A DNA stretch of 60,163 bases from Pseudomonadota bacterium. GTDB taxonomy: Bacteria > CALINM01. Below the pieces are notes generated by a model. It was given only the letters and a program-made list of their open reading frames with translations. It made no database searches and was not told the DNA's origin. Where the stretch lies: the NCBI GenBank assembly GCA_026415985.1, contig JAOAGA010000001.1, forward strand, positions 1-60,163, read 5' to 3'. Numbering within the stretch: position 1 is the stretch's first letter; the number at the start of each line of letters is the position of its first letter. A program made the position numbers and the translations under genes. This document shows positions 44,599 to 52,808 of this stretch, piece after piece.

Positions 44599-45647
44599 AT
44601 ATTAAAAAGCTCCTTTGCTTTATTAAACAAATCATCCGGTGTTGGAACATAACTACTTGGTTTCCCATAAAATCTGATATTTACGTTTCTGCCAAGAATC
44701 CTCATTACATCGTAGAGCATCTGTCCCGTATTCATCTCTATGACAAAGAAGTTTTTGCAGGTTTTTGTAAGTGAAAAAAGTTCTTCTTCCGGATATGGTA
44801 CAAGACTGATTGGTCTGAATAATCCTAATTTTAAGCCGTTCTCACGGGCTAACTCTATGGTTGATCTCGCAACACGAGCAACCATCCCAAAGGCTACAAT
44901 TATTATGTCGGCATCATCACATAGATACTTATCGAATAAAATCTCATTCTTTTTCATCTCTTCGAATTTTTTATGGAGCTTCCAGTTATGAACTTCAAGT
45001 TCATTCCCTTTTAAGTACAGGGATTTGATAATTTTTTGTCTTTCACCTTTTCTTTCACCGAAGGCCCAGCTCTTTTCAGGCGGTTTTATGCCTTCCGGGT
45101 ATCTTCTTATTAAGGTTTCTCTCATAAGACTAATCATCACATCTGCAAGTATAAGAGCAGGGGTTCTGTATTTATCGGCAACATCGAAGGCTTTTACAGT
45201 TAAATCATACATCTCCTGAACAGAATAGGGAGCAAAAACAGGTATAAAATAATCGCCATGTCCTCCACCTTTCGTAGCCTGATGATAATCTCCCTGAGAT
45301 GCCCCAATTCCACCGAGACCCGGTCCCCACCTTGAGACATTAACAATAACTGCAGGAAGTTCAGAACCAGCCAAGTAAGATATTCCTTCCTGCATAAGAG
45401 ATATGCCGGGACTTGAAGAGGATGTCATTACCCGAAATCCGCAGGAGCTTGCACCTAATAACATATTTATAGAGGCAACTTCGCTTTCTGCCTGAACAAA
45501 CGTTCCTCCAACCTTGGGAAGTTCCCGCGATAAAAACTCAGGAATATCATTTTGAGGTGTAATGGGATAGCCGGCGTAAAACTTAAGCCCACTATCTATA
45601 GCAGCCATAGCAAGGGCGTCTGAGCCTCGTGAAAAGAGCTTATTCAT
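44595..45647 (-). CDS. vorB: 2-oxoacid:ferredoxin oxidoreductase, alpha subunit (VorB-like)
   Basis: A 350-residue alpha subunit. GLKFYAGYPITPQNDIPEFL and FVQAESEVASINMLLGAS are followed by MTSSSSPGISLMQEGISYLA and GDYHQATKGGGHGDY. The S-S-S-S-P-G-I-S-L-x-Q-E-G version, rather than the ATSGPGFSLM-type sequence of classic KorA, places it nearer VorB, described for branched-chain 2-oxoacids. Given sucCD in the window, 2-oxoglutarate is also possible. It oxidises 2-oxoacid plus CoA to acyl-CoA with reduced ferredoxin, or runs in reverse. It overlaps the ferredoxin gene by eight bases. Confidence 0.9.
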   Translation of the reverse strand: MNKLFSRGSDALAMAAIDSGLKFYAGYPITPQNDIPEFLSRELPKVGGTFVQAESEVASINMLLGASSCGFRVMTSSSSPGISLMQEGISYLAGSELPAVIVNVSRWGPGLGGIGASQGDYHQATKGGGHGDYFIPVFAPYSVQEMYDLTVKAFDVADKYRTPALILADVMISLMRETLIRRYPEGIKPPEKSWAFGERKGERQKIIKSLYLKGNELEVHNWKLHKKFEEMKKNEILFDKYLCDDADIIIVAFGMVARVARSTIELARENGLKLGLFRPISLVPYPEEELFSLTKTCKNFFVIEMNTGQMLYDVMRILGRNVNIRFYGKPSSYVPTPDDLFNKAKELFNI

Positions 45648-45864
45648 TATCCCTCCACACTTCTATTACTACGTCAGGGCACATCTCTGCACAAATACCA
45701 CAGGCAGTGCAGGCATCTTCTTTACTTAAGACAACGTATCTGTAACCAAGTTTATTTAGTTTTTCGCCAATAGATAGTGCCTTTTTAGGGCAATATAAGA
45801 CACAAATCTGACAGCCCTTACACCTTTCCTTATGGATTGTAAGTTTTTTCTCAGTTTTCTTCAT
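45640..45864 (-). CDS. 2-oxoacid:ferredoxin oxidoreductase, 2x[4Fe-4S] ferredoxin-type delta subunit
   Basis: A 74-residue dicluster ferredoxin domain with two CxxCxxCxxxCP-type motifs: CKGCQICVLYCPKKAL and ACTACGICAEMCPDVV. It hands electrons from the TPP site to free ferredoxin. First gene of the delta-alpha-beta-gamma set, and only 15 bases after the HU/IHF gene, so the whole group may be read from an upstream promoter. No strong Shine-Dalgarno precedes its ATG. Confidence 0.94.
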   Translation of the reverse strand: MKKTEKKLTIHKERCKGCQICVLYCPKKALSIGEKLNKLGYRYVVLSKEDACTACGICAEMCPDVVIEVWRDNE

Positions 45865-45879
45865 AAGAGATATTCTTGA

Positions 45880-46158
45880 TTATTCTTTAATAAGAGATTT
45901 TTTTAATTCCTTGCCCATCTTAAAAAAAGGAAGTCTCTTAGGCGGAACAGAGACAATCTCGCCTGTCTTTGGATTTCTTCCTTTGCGGGGCTTGTAGCTT
46001 TTAACATAAAAGGTTCCAAACCCTCTTATCTCTATTCTATTGTTATTTTCTATTGCCTCCCTCATTTTTTCGAAGATAAAATCAACAACTTCATTAGCCT
46101 TTTTTTGACTTAGGTTAAGCTCCCTTGAAAGCTCGCTTATAACATCTGATTTCTTCAT
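45880..46158 (-). CDS. HU/IHF family DNA-binding protein
   Basis: A 92-residue nucleoid protein opening MKKSDVISELSRELNLSQKK. IEIRGFGTFYVKSYKPRKGR begins the DNA-binding beta arm, followed by NPKTGEIVSVPPKRLPFFKM with the intercalating Pro, and GKELKKSL. The RNPKTGE and P-x-K-R-x-P-F-F-K-x-G-K-E-L features are nearer IHF subunits than HU, but the two are hard to separate. AAGGAGATCTT precedes the ATG. It sits between the receiver protein and the oxidoreductase genes. Confidence 0.94.
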   Translation of the reverse strand: MKKSDVISELSRELNLSQKKANEVVDFIFEKMREAIENNNRIEIRGFGTFYVKSYKPRKGRNPKTGEIVSVPPKRLPFFKMGKELKKSLIKE

Positions 46159-46173
46159 AAGATCTCCTTTCCC

Positions 46174-48180
46174 TTATATTTGAAAAATAATTTTTATTTC
46201 AAAATTATTACCATCTAAATTTACTTTAAGCATGCTATTCATAATGTTTAAAAAGGTTTTCAAGTTATAAAGCAAATAGTAAAGCGTATCATCATAGTCA
46301 TTCCATTTGTCATCATTGATTAGTTTAAAAGTTTCATTCAATGAAGGTTTTATCCTGTCTAAGAAACAGGCAATATTTACAATCAGCCTATTTTCTTCTT
46401 CCTGAGCTTCTAATCCGAAGTTTATGGCACCTGAATTAAGAAGCTCTTCAATAATTTTTTTAAGAACAAAAGCTATTTTATCAAAATCTCCCCATTTTTG
46501 AAAAGATGGAATTTCACTATTGATTTTTAGAATGTCCTGAGGAAGGGTATCCTTAATTTTTTTAAAAATATCTCCAACCTCAAAAATTTGCATGTTAGAT
46601 TCTTCTTCTCCACCAATCCTGTTTATTATACAGAACTCATCTCTCAGTAACTTTAATCTGTTCTCAACCAATGAAATTTTTTCATAACAACTTTTATTTT
46701 TTTCATTGTCTGTAATATTACTGTCTTTATCCAAGTAGTCTAAATAGCCATCGAGCAAAGATAGGTTGTTCGACAGATTCTCGCAGATTCTTTGAATAAT
46801 CTTCTTCTTTTGCCTTTCCTCCCATTTCAAGAATTGGTTTTTTTCAAAAATGTCATTATCTACATTTTGAGCAAGTCTTTTAATCTCTTTTTTGTCCGGG
46901 TTCTCCTGCCTGTTTAAAAACTCAATGTTTGACAGATAAACTGCTATCTGATTACCAACTGCTTCAAAAAACCTTGTCTCTTCTTCCTCAAAATCTGATC
47001 CGGAATGTTTAAAACCTAAAAGTGTTCCCAAATAGATTTTTTGAAATATAAGAGGTTGCCATAGTGTTGATAGATCTTCGAACTTAAGTTTGTTTAGCTT
47101 ATTTATATTTTTTACACTGATTAAACCGGTCTTTTTCCAGTTTATTATCTTTTCAACCCAGTATTCGATTTTTTTAATCTCATTGTTGGCAAGCTTCCTG
47201 TCCTTACTTTGAATAACTTCTCCGTTAAAGATCCCCTCACAGGACAAAATGAGAGTTATGTCAGTAGCTTTAACAAGCCTTCTCAGTTCATAAATGACAT
47301 ATTCAAGCACTTTGCTATAGTGAAGATTGCTTAAGAAAGCCTGAGTTATATTAAAGATTGCGGTAACTTCATTAATCTTGTTTCTTATCTCGGTAACATC
47401 CTGAAGAATGAGAAAGGCACCTGCAAAAAGATTATCTTCATTAAGTAAGTTATAAAAAGACACATGAAAGGTTTTTGTCCCGTAATTAATTACAGTTGAT
47501 TCCTTTACCGGCGCTTTTTCATTTTTAAATCTTTTTAGTATATTCGCCACATATGGATACTCATTGGAGCTAAATATCTCTTCTATATTTTTTCCTACAA
47601 TTAGCTCTTCAAGAAGTCTCATGTTCTCACAAAAGGAATCATTCACAAACAATATCTTTCCGTCTTCATCTATCTGTACTATACCTTCAATGAGGTTTTT
47701 AAAGATAGCTGAATGATTAAGCTCAGTCCTTAAGAGCTCTTTAACGATCTGCCGAGGGTAAATATCAGTAAGGCCCAATATCTTCTTTTCTTTATTAAAG
47801 GCAATTTTTTCAATATCGGGCAGTAGCTCTCCGAAGATATCCTTCATTTTTTCGAAGGGACCTTTTGCAATAAATACATCTGCATAATTTTCCATATCAT
47901 CAGTTTTAATACTTTCTAAGGCAGCAGCAGTTATGAGTATTATAGGAGTGGTTGAGTAGTGTGGAATAGACTTGATATATTTTGCAAGTCTGATACCATC
48001 TACCTTGGGCATAATATAATCAAGAACAAAAAGATCATATTTTTGCTCACGGGCCATATTAAGGGCAATTAGCCCATCGCAAGCTTTATCTACAATATAG
48101 TCAAAGCTACTCAAAATATCGGAGAAAAACTCTAAATAAAATTCATTATTATCAGCAATAAGACACCTTTTCAAGCCCAC
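46174..48180 (-). CDS. Receiver-PAS-GAF protein with a degenerate histidine-kinase core
   Basis: A 668-residue cytosolic signalling protein. Order: receiver domain (about 1-120; phosphoacceptor in LFVLDYIMPKVDG, Lys in FIAKGPFE), PAS domain (about 150-265; HSAIFKNLIEGIVQIDEDGK), GAF domain (about 275-415), a helical dimerisation-like region and a C-terminal ATPase-like region. In the dimerisation helix the position expected for the phosphorylated His is Glu467 (CENLSNNLSLL), and no DxGxG nucleotide motif is visible. Start is GTG 48180 or, by spacing from AGGGAG, TTG 48174. Together with the PleD-like cyclase 16 bases upstream it forms a signalling pair. Confidence 0.85.
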   Translation of the reverse strand: MGLKRCLIADNNEFYLEFFSDILSSFDYIVDKACDGLIALNMAREQKYDLFVLDYIMPKVDGIRLAKYIKSIPHYSTTPIILITAAALESIKTDDMENYADVFIAKGPFEKMKDIFGELLPDIEKIAFNKEKKILGLTDIYPRQIVKELLRTELNHSAIFKNLIEGIVQIDEDGKILFVNDSFCENMRLLEELIVGKNIEEIFSSNEYPYVANILKRFKNEKAPVKESTVINYGTKTFHVSFYNLLNEDNLFAGAFLILQDVTEIRNKINEVTAIFNITQAFLSNLHYSKVLEYVIYELRRLVKATDITLILSCEGIFNGEVIQSKDRKLANNEIKKIEYWVEKIINWKKTGLISVKNINKLNKLKFEDLSTLWQPLIFQKIYLGTLLGFKHSGSDFEEEETRFFEAVGNQIAVYLSNIEFLNRQENPDKKEIKRLAQNVDNDIFEKNQFLKWEERQKKKIIQRICENLSNNLSLLDGYLDYLDKDSNITDNEKNKSCYEKISLVENRLKLLRDEFCIINRIGGEEESNMQIFEVGDIFKKIKDTLPQDILKINSEIPSFQKWGDFDKIAFVLKKIIEELLNSGAINFGLEAQEEENRLIVNIACFLDRIKPSLNETFKLINDDKWNDYDDTLYYLLYNLKTFLNIMNSMLKVNLDGNNFEIKIIFQI

Positions 48181-48196
48181 TCCCTACTTTTAAAGC

Positions 48197-49114
48197 TTAC
48201 TGTATTTTATAAAATTTTACATTATTTCTGCCACTGTTTTTTGCAGTATAAAGGGCTGAATCCGCAAATCTTACCAGATCTTCAGGTTTTTCTGCAGATG
48301 CATCCGGATAGGAAACACAACCTAAACTTATCGTTACCTCGCCCTCTTTTTCTACATGTGCAAACTTATTATTTTCAACGGCCTTTCTGAGTCTTTCAGC
48401 TTCGTGTTTAGCGCCTTCATAGTTTGTGTGAGGTAATATTATTGCAAACTCTTCACCGCCATATCTCGCAAAAACATCGTGTTTTCTTATGTTTTGTCTG
48501 AGTAATTTTGCCAGATCAGCAAGAACCGCGTCTCCTATAAGATGGCCGTATTTGTCATTAATTTTTTTAAAAAAATCAATGTCTATCATTATTAATGAAA
48601 GGGAAGTGCCGTATCTTCTTGCCCTTTCGAACTCCTCTGTTAATCTTTTATAAAAATACCTGTGATTGTAAGCGCCTGTAAGCCCATCTGTAATAGCGAG
48701 AGTTTCTAATATAATATTTTTCTGTTTTAACTCTTCCTGAAGCTGTTTTAATTTGATCAAACCTTTCATCTTAGCTATCAGTATCTCTGTCTCAAAGGGT
48801 TTGGTTATATAGTCGTTTGCCCCTAAGCTTATACCTTCCAAGACATCTTCTTTTTCACTTTTTGCAGTAAGCATTATCACGGGAAGATCAATAAATTTTT
48901 CATCACTTCTAATCTTTTTCAGGACCTCAAAACCAGACATCTGAGGCATCATTACATCTAAAAGGAGAAGATCGTAGTTTGAATTATCAAGCTTTTTCAG
49001 ACCTTCTTCACCGGAATTGGCAGTATCTACATCAAAACTGTTGATGGATAAAAGCAATCTAATCATCATCAAAAACTCATCATCGTCATCTATTATCAGG
49101 ACTCTACCTGTCAT
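48197..49114 (-). CDS. PleD-like response regulator diguanylate cyclase (receiver-GGDEF)
   Basis: A 305-residue protein with a receiver domain (about 1-120; acidic pocket IIDDDDEF, phosphoacceptor Asp in YDLLLLDVMMPQMSG, Lys in ANDYITKPF) joined to a GGDEF domain. DGLTGAYNHRYFYKRL starts the cyclase; the active motif is GGEEF, with RKHD five residues before it as an inhibitory RxxD site. Phosphorylation should dimerise it and switch on c-di-GMP synthesis. It overlaps aroE by 11 bases and precedes the pseudo-kinase gene, so a kinase elsewhere probably drives it. Confidence 0.94.
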   Translation of the reverse strand: MTGRVLIIDDDDEFLMMIRLLLSINSFDVDTANSGEEGLKKLDNSNYDLLLLDVMMPQMSGFEVLKKIRSDEKFIDLPVIMLTAKSEKEDVLEGISLGANDYITKPFETEILIAKMKGLIKLKQLQEELKQKNIILETLAITDGLTGAYNHRYFYKRLTEEFERARRYGTSLSLIMIDIDFFKKINDKYGHLIGDAVLADLAKLLRQNIRKHDVFARYGGEEFAIILPHTNYEGAKHEAERLRKAVENNKFAHVEKEGEVTISLGCVSYPDASAEKPEDLVRFADSALYTAKNSGRNNVKFYKIQ

Positions 49115-49964
49115 TCAGAACACCTTTGAGATAATCTAATACTTCCTTGATGTCAAAGGACATACCTGTCCAAAGTTTAAAACTCTCAATCCCCTGATAT
49201 AAAAGCATATATATGCCGTCAACAGCGGTTATGTTTTTTTGCTTTGCTTCCTTTACAAAGGGGGTCTCATTGGTAGTATAAACCATATCAAAAATTTTAC
49301 AATAATCCCTGAGATAGCGGAAGTCAACGGGAAGGTTCTCGCCGTTAAGTCCTAAAGGAGTGGCATTTATAATTAAGTGTATCTCTTCGTTTTTTAGGGT
49401 ATTGTTTAAGTTCCCCCAATCTAAAAATCTTAAGTTCAGTTTCAGTTTTTCAATAGCCCAGTTATTTATATTTTGTTGTCTTTTTTTATCTCTGCATACT
49501 ACATATATATCCTTTCCGCCTAATTTGCTTACCGCGTAAACGGCAGCCCGCCCTCCACCGCCCGCTCCCAAAACGATGGTTTTTTTATTGGCAAGACTTT
49601 CTATATTTAATATAAATTTTATAACATTAACAACCCCCCAGATATCGGTGTTATAGCCATAACTTGCCTTGTCTTTAAAGCAAACCGTGTTTACCGCTTC
49701 TATCTCCTGTGCTATATCACTAAGATGGTCACAACATTTATATGCCTCTTCTTTAAAGGGTATAGTTACATTTAATCCGACAAAGTTCTCTACAGTTTGA
49801 ATACCTTTAAAAAAATTTTTAAAGTGAGCTAATTCTACCTGAAAGGGGATATATATATAATCAATTGCCAGTCTCTCAATCATATAGTTCTGAAAGAGAG
49901 GGGACAGACTGTGACTCACCGGGTTTCCCGCTATACCAAGAAGTTTTTTATAATTATTCTTCAT
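49104..49964 (-). CDS. aroE: Shikimate dehydrogenase
   Basis: AroE reduces 3-dehydroshikimate with NADPH in aromatic amino acid synthesis. The 286-residue protein has the substrate motif GNPVSHSLSPLFQNYMIE at the N-terminus, the catalytic Lys in NVTIPFKEEAYK, EIEAVNTVCF, the Rossmann loop VLGAGGGGRAAVYAV, NATPLGLNGENLP and the closing YQGIESFKLWTG. It starts within the stop of the DUF2723 gene (ATGA) and overlaps the cyclase gene. No other aro gene is in the window. Confidence 0.95.
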   Translation of the reverse strand: MKNNYKKLLGIAGNPVSHSLSPLFQNYMIERLAIDYIYIPFQVELAHFKNFFKGIQTVENFVGLNVTIPFKEEAYKCCDHLSDIAQEIEAVNTVCFKDKASYGYNTDIWGVVNVIKFILNIESLANKKTIVLGAGGGGRAAVYAVSKLGGKDIYVVCRDKKRQQNINNWAIEKLKLNLRFLDWGNLNNTLKNEEIHLIINATPLGLNGENLPVDFRYLRDYCKIFDMVYTTNETPFVKEAKQKNITAVDGIYMLLYQGIESFKLWTGMSFDIKEVLDYLKGVLNDR

Positions 49965-51721
49965 ATATCTGTTACCCCCATTGATAAGGCGGACATTCTT
50001 AGTTCGGGAATTATCTCAACTGCTTTTTTAATGAACTTCTTGCCGTCACTGTCTCCTGCAAGAAGCAGGTTTACCCCCACATCAAAAAAACAGTATGCAT
50101 AAATAGATTTTGCCTTTTCTGTATCTAAGTCTTTTAGCTCATAAAAGTTCTCAAAGCCTCTTATAACCATATAATTAAATATATCCTTTTTTGATGATCT
50201 TGGAGTTTCGACATAGGTATAGATGAGGCCATCGGGGATGAAGATCATGCCCGGTATCAATACGGAATATTTTGTTGAGTAATCTATATGAACCTTTTTA
50301 GTGGCACTTAAATCTTTAATTAAAAACCTTAAGGCATTTTCTTGGTTTAATCCTGCTCCCCACATATAATACAGCTTGTTTTTTTCTACGAGGTTTATCT
50401 TGTCTGGTTCATTCCAATACCAATAGGCATCTATATGAGGTGTATGAACAAGGACAACGTCAGTTCTGTATTTCTCAACTCTTTGTAAATACCAGAGAGG
50501 AAAGGCTCCGCTGTCTCCCCATGTTAAGAGGACTGAGTTTCTCTCACAAGACTTAAGAACGTTTTTTGCATAATCATAGGCAATGTAATAGTCAGACCAG
50601 TCATTTTTCTTAAAATTGTAATAAATCATACTGATAAAAAATATAAAAATGAAAGAGATTATTGTATAAACTCTTTTAATTTTCGCCCTTTCAAAAATTG
50701 ATGATAACTCATAGATGGCTGAACCAACAAAGACCGATAATATCAGGTAGCCGGGTGTATGGAAACTTTCTAACAGAAAAATATTCTCTGGGATTGGATT
50801 TCCATAAATTACAACTCCAACATTTAATACTATTAAAACTATCAACGATACAAAGATAAAATCCTTTAACTTTTTAATTGCCATAATGAAACCAAAGATT
50901 ATAAAGAAAAGTGTTAATACACCAAACTCTCTGTACAGATTAAAGCTACCCATCTGTTCGAAGAACAAAGAAAGTGACCTTTCCGGTCCGGGAATTTTAT
51001 ACCCTTCCCTTAATATTACCCATAGAAACTGGGTAAAATATTGGGGATCACCCCAAACGAGTGCGTTAGTCTGCCAGGCTCTGAAGGGCAGGTGAAAGAG
51101 AGAAGTTAACCCTAACAGTATAAAAAATATTCCTAAAGATAATTGTCTGATATCAAAAAGAATTTTTCTTTCCTGCCTATAGGCAAAGTATATTATTACC
51201 GGAACCAATACCAAGGCGGTATAATGAGCTACTATACCTATTCCCACAAGAAAACAGGAAAAATACAAATACTGTCTTTTCATTGTGCTTTTATATTTAA
51301 AACATAGCAAAACTGCGGTAGCGATAATAAATGTTGATAGGCTGTAAACCTCTGCAACAACCGATTGAGACCAGTGGGTAAAGCTCAGGGCGAAGGCAAA
51401 AGAAGATGCTAATGAAATTAGCTCCTTTTTTTCATATTCTTTAAACACTTCCAGGGAGATAAGATATAAAACCAAACAACACAGAGAGCCAAAGACCGCT
51501 GAAAAGAGAGAAATCTTGAAAGGTATGCTTCCGATAGGGATATATTTAAAGATATGGGATAACAGGATATAAAGTGTATATCCGGGCGGATGGGATATGC
51601 CAAGAGAGTTTGAAGAGGAGATTAGCTCTCCACTGTCAAAAAAGCTTACCTGAGGACATAAAGTTATTAAATAGATAATGAAAGGGATAAAGAAGGACAG
51701 ATGAATTGAAATTTTTCTCAT
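49961..51721 (-). CDS. DUF2723 multi-spanning membrane protein, putative glycosyltransferase
   Basis: The 586-residue protein has about ten hydrophobic helices in the first 370 residues and a soluble C-terminal part. The N-terminal motif CPQVSFFDSGELISSSNSLG and the following GISHPPGYTLYILL are diagnostic of DUF2723; the Asp of FFDSGE is the expected catalytic or metal-binding residue of GT-C-fold enzymes. Members are thought to use lipid-linked sugars to glycosylate proteins or lipids on the outer face of the inner membrane, which is inference here. It overlaps ribF and aroE by four bases each. Confidence 0.88.
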   Translation of the reverse strand: MRKISIHLSFFIPFIIYLITLCPQVSFFDSGELISSSNSLGISHPPGYTLYILLSHIFKYIPIGSIPFKISLFSAVFGSLCCLVLYLISLEVFKEYEKKELISLASSFAFALSFTHWSQSVVAEVYSLSTFIIATAVLLCFKYKSTMKRQYLYFSCFLVGIGIVAHYTALVLVPVIIYFAYRQERKILFDIRQLSLGIFFILLGLTSLFHLPFRAWQTNALVWGDPQYFTQFLWVILREGYKIPGPERSLSLFFEQMGSFNLYREFGVLTLFFIIFGFIMAIKKLKDFIFVSLIVLIVLNVGVVIYGNPIPENIFLLESFHTPGYLILSVFVGSAIYELSSIFERAKIKRVYTIISFIFIFFISMIYYNFKKNDWSDYYIAYDYAKNVLKSCERNSVLLTWGDSGAFPLWYLQRVEKYRTDVVLVHTPHIDAYWYWNEPDKINLVEKNKLYYMWGAGLNQENALRFLIKDLSATKKVHIDYSTKYSVLIPGMIFIPDGLIYTYVETPRSSKKDIFNYMVIRGFENFYELKDLDTEKAKSIYAYCFFDVGVNLLLAGDSDGKKFIKKAVEIIPELRMSALSMGVTDI

Positions 51722-52638
51722 TTAAGTATCAACCTCGCTTTTTTTATATCCTCGTATATCTGATTTTTTAAATCCTCAACATCTTTAAACTTTTCTATGC
51801 CTCTTATCCTCTCAACAAATTCAACTGTAATCTCTTTCCCGTATATATTATCATCAAAATCAAGAATATGAACCTCAAAATTTGGAGTTTCTATATGGAA
51901 GGTAGGAGATGGTCCAATAGTTACAAGGGCATTGTATTTTTTATTATCAAGAAAGGCATAGACTGCGTATACTCCTCTTCTTGGTATCAGATAGTCTGTT
52001 ATTAAAAGGTTAGCAGTAGGAAACCCGATTAATCTTCCGATTTTTCTACCCTTTATGACTATACCTTTTATTGTGTAGGGTCTGCCTAAAAAATTATTTG
52101 CGTTTTTTATAAGCCCTTCTTTAAGAAAACTTCTTATGTTTGTGGAACTTATAATTTTTCCATCTTCTTTAATCGGAGGAACAACCTGAACCTTAAAGTT
52201 ATAAGTACTGCCAAACTCTTTGAGAGTCTCTACAGAACCTTTCCTGTTTTTTCCAAAAGAAAAGTCATAACCTACAACTACTTCTTTTGCACCTATCTTA
52301 TCAACGAGAACTTTTTCTATAAAATCTTTAGCTGATATGTTTGAAAAGTTGTCATCAAACTTGATAACAAATACATAGGTGATACCAAGATCTTCAAGAA
52401 TCTTAATCTTATCGTTTAATGGAGTAATTTGTTCTATCTTGGTATAGGGGTTGACAACCGTGAGAGGATGGGGGTAAAAAGTTAAAACAGAAGGGTTACC
52501 ATGATTTTTTTCACTTTCATCTATAACTTTTTTAATAAGCTCTTTATGCCCCCTGTGAACACCATCAAAGTTTCCGATGGCTATTATTGGATTATCTATT
52601 TTCTCAATATTCTCTATACCTTCAAAGATTTTTATCAT
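51718..52638 (-). CDS. ribF: Bifunctional riboflavin kinase/FAD synthetase
   Basis: RibF makes FMN and FAD. The 306-residue protein has an N-terminal nucleotidyltransferase domain (about 1-185) with AIGNFDGVHRGHKELIKKVI and VGYDFSFGKNRKGS, and a C-terminal flavokinase domain with KGRKIGRLIGFPTANLLIT and GVYAVYAF. Several flavoproteins in this window (PyrD/PyrK, MnmG, the nitronate monooxygenase-like protein) depend on its products. It is the first gene of the long minus-strand run; no FMN riboswitch is visible in the 170 bases upstream. Confidence 0.95.
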   Translation of the reverse strand: MIKIFEGIENIEKIDNPIIAIGNFDGVHRGHKELIKKVIDESEKNHGNPSVLTFYPHPLTVVNPYTKIEQITPLNDKIKILEDLGITYVFVIKFDDNFSNISAKDFIEKVLVDKIGAKEVVVGYDFSFGKNRKGSVETLKEFGSTYNFKVQVVPPIKEDGKIISSTNIRSFLKEGLIKNANNFLGRPYTIKGIVIKGRKIGRLIGFPTANLLITDYLIPRRGVYAVYAFLDNKKYNALVTIGPSPTFHIETPNFEVHILDFDDNIYGKEITVEFVERIRGIEKFKDVEDLKNQIYEDIKKARLILK

Positions 52639-52808
52639 AACTTAGGCAATTTTAGCAATATTTTATGAAAAAAAAAACTTAAAAATCCTTTTTAATGAGG
52701 CTTAGAATTGTTTAATTTAACGGGTGGTCAGAACTACGGTTTATTTTATTTATCTTACTTAAAAAACACTTTAAATTAAAAAAGATTTATGTTATCCTAT
52801 AACAAACT

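Noticed and set aside
46174-48180. Hybrid histidine kinase
   Set aside because: The receiver is N-terminal, the phosphoacceptor His position holds Glu467, and nucleotide-binding motifs are not visible.
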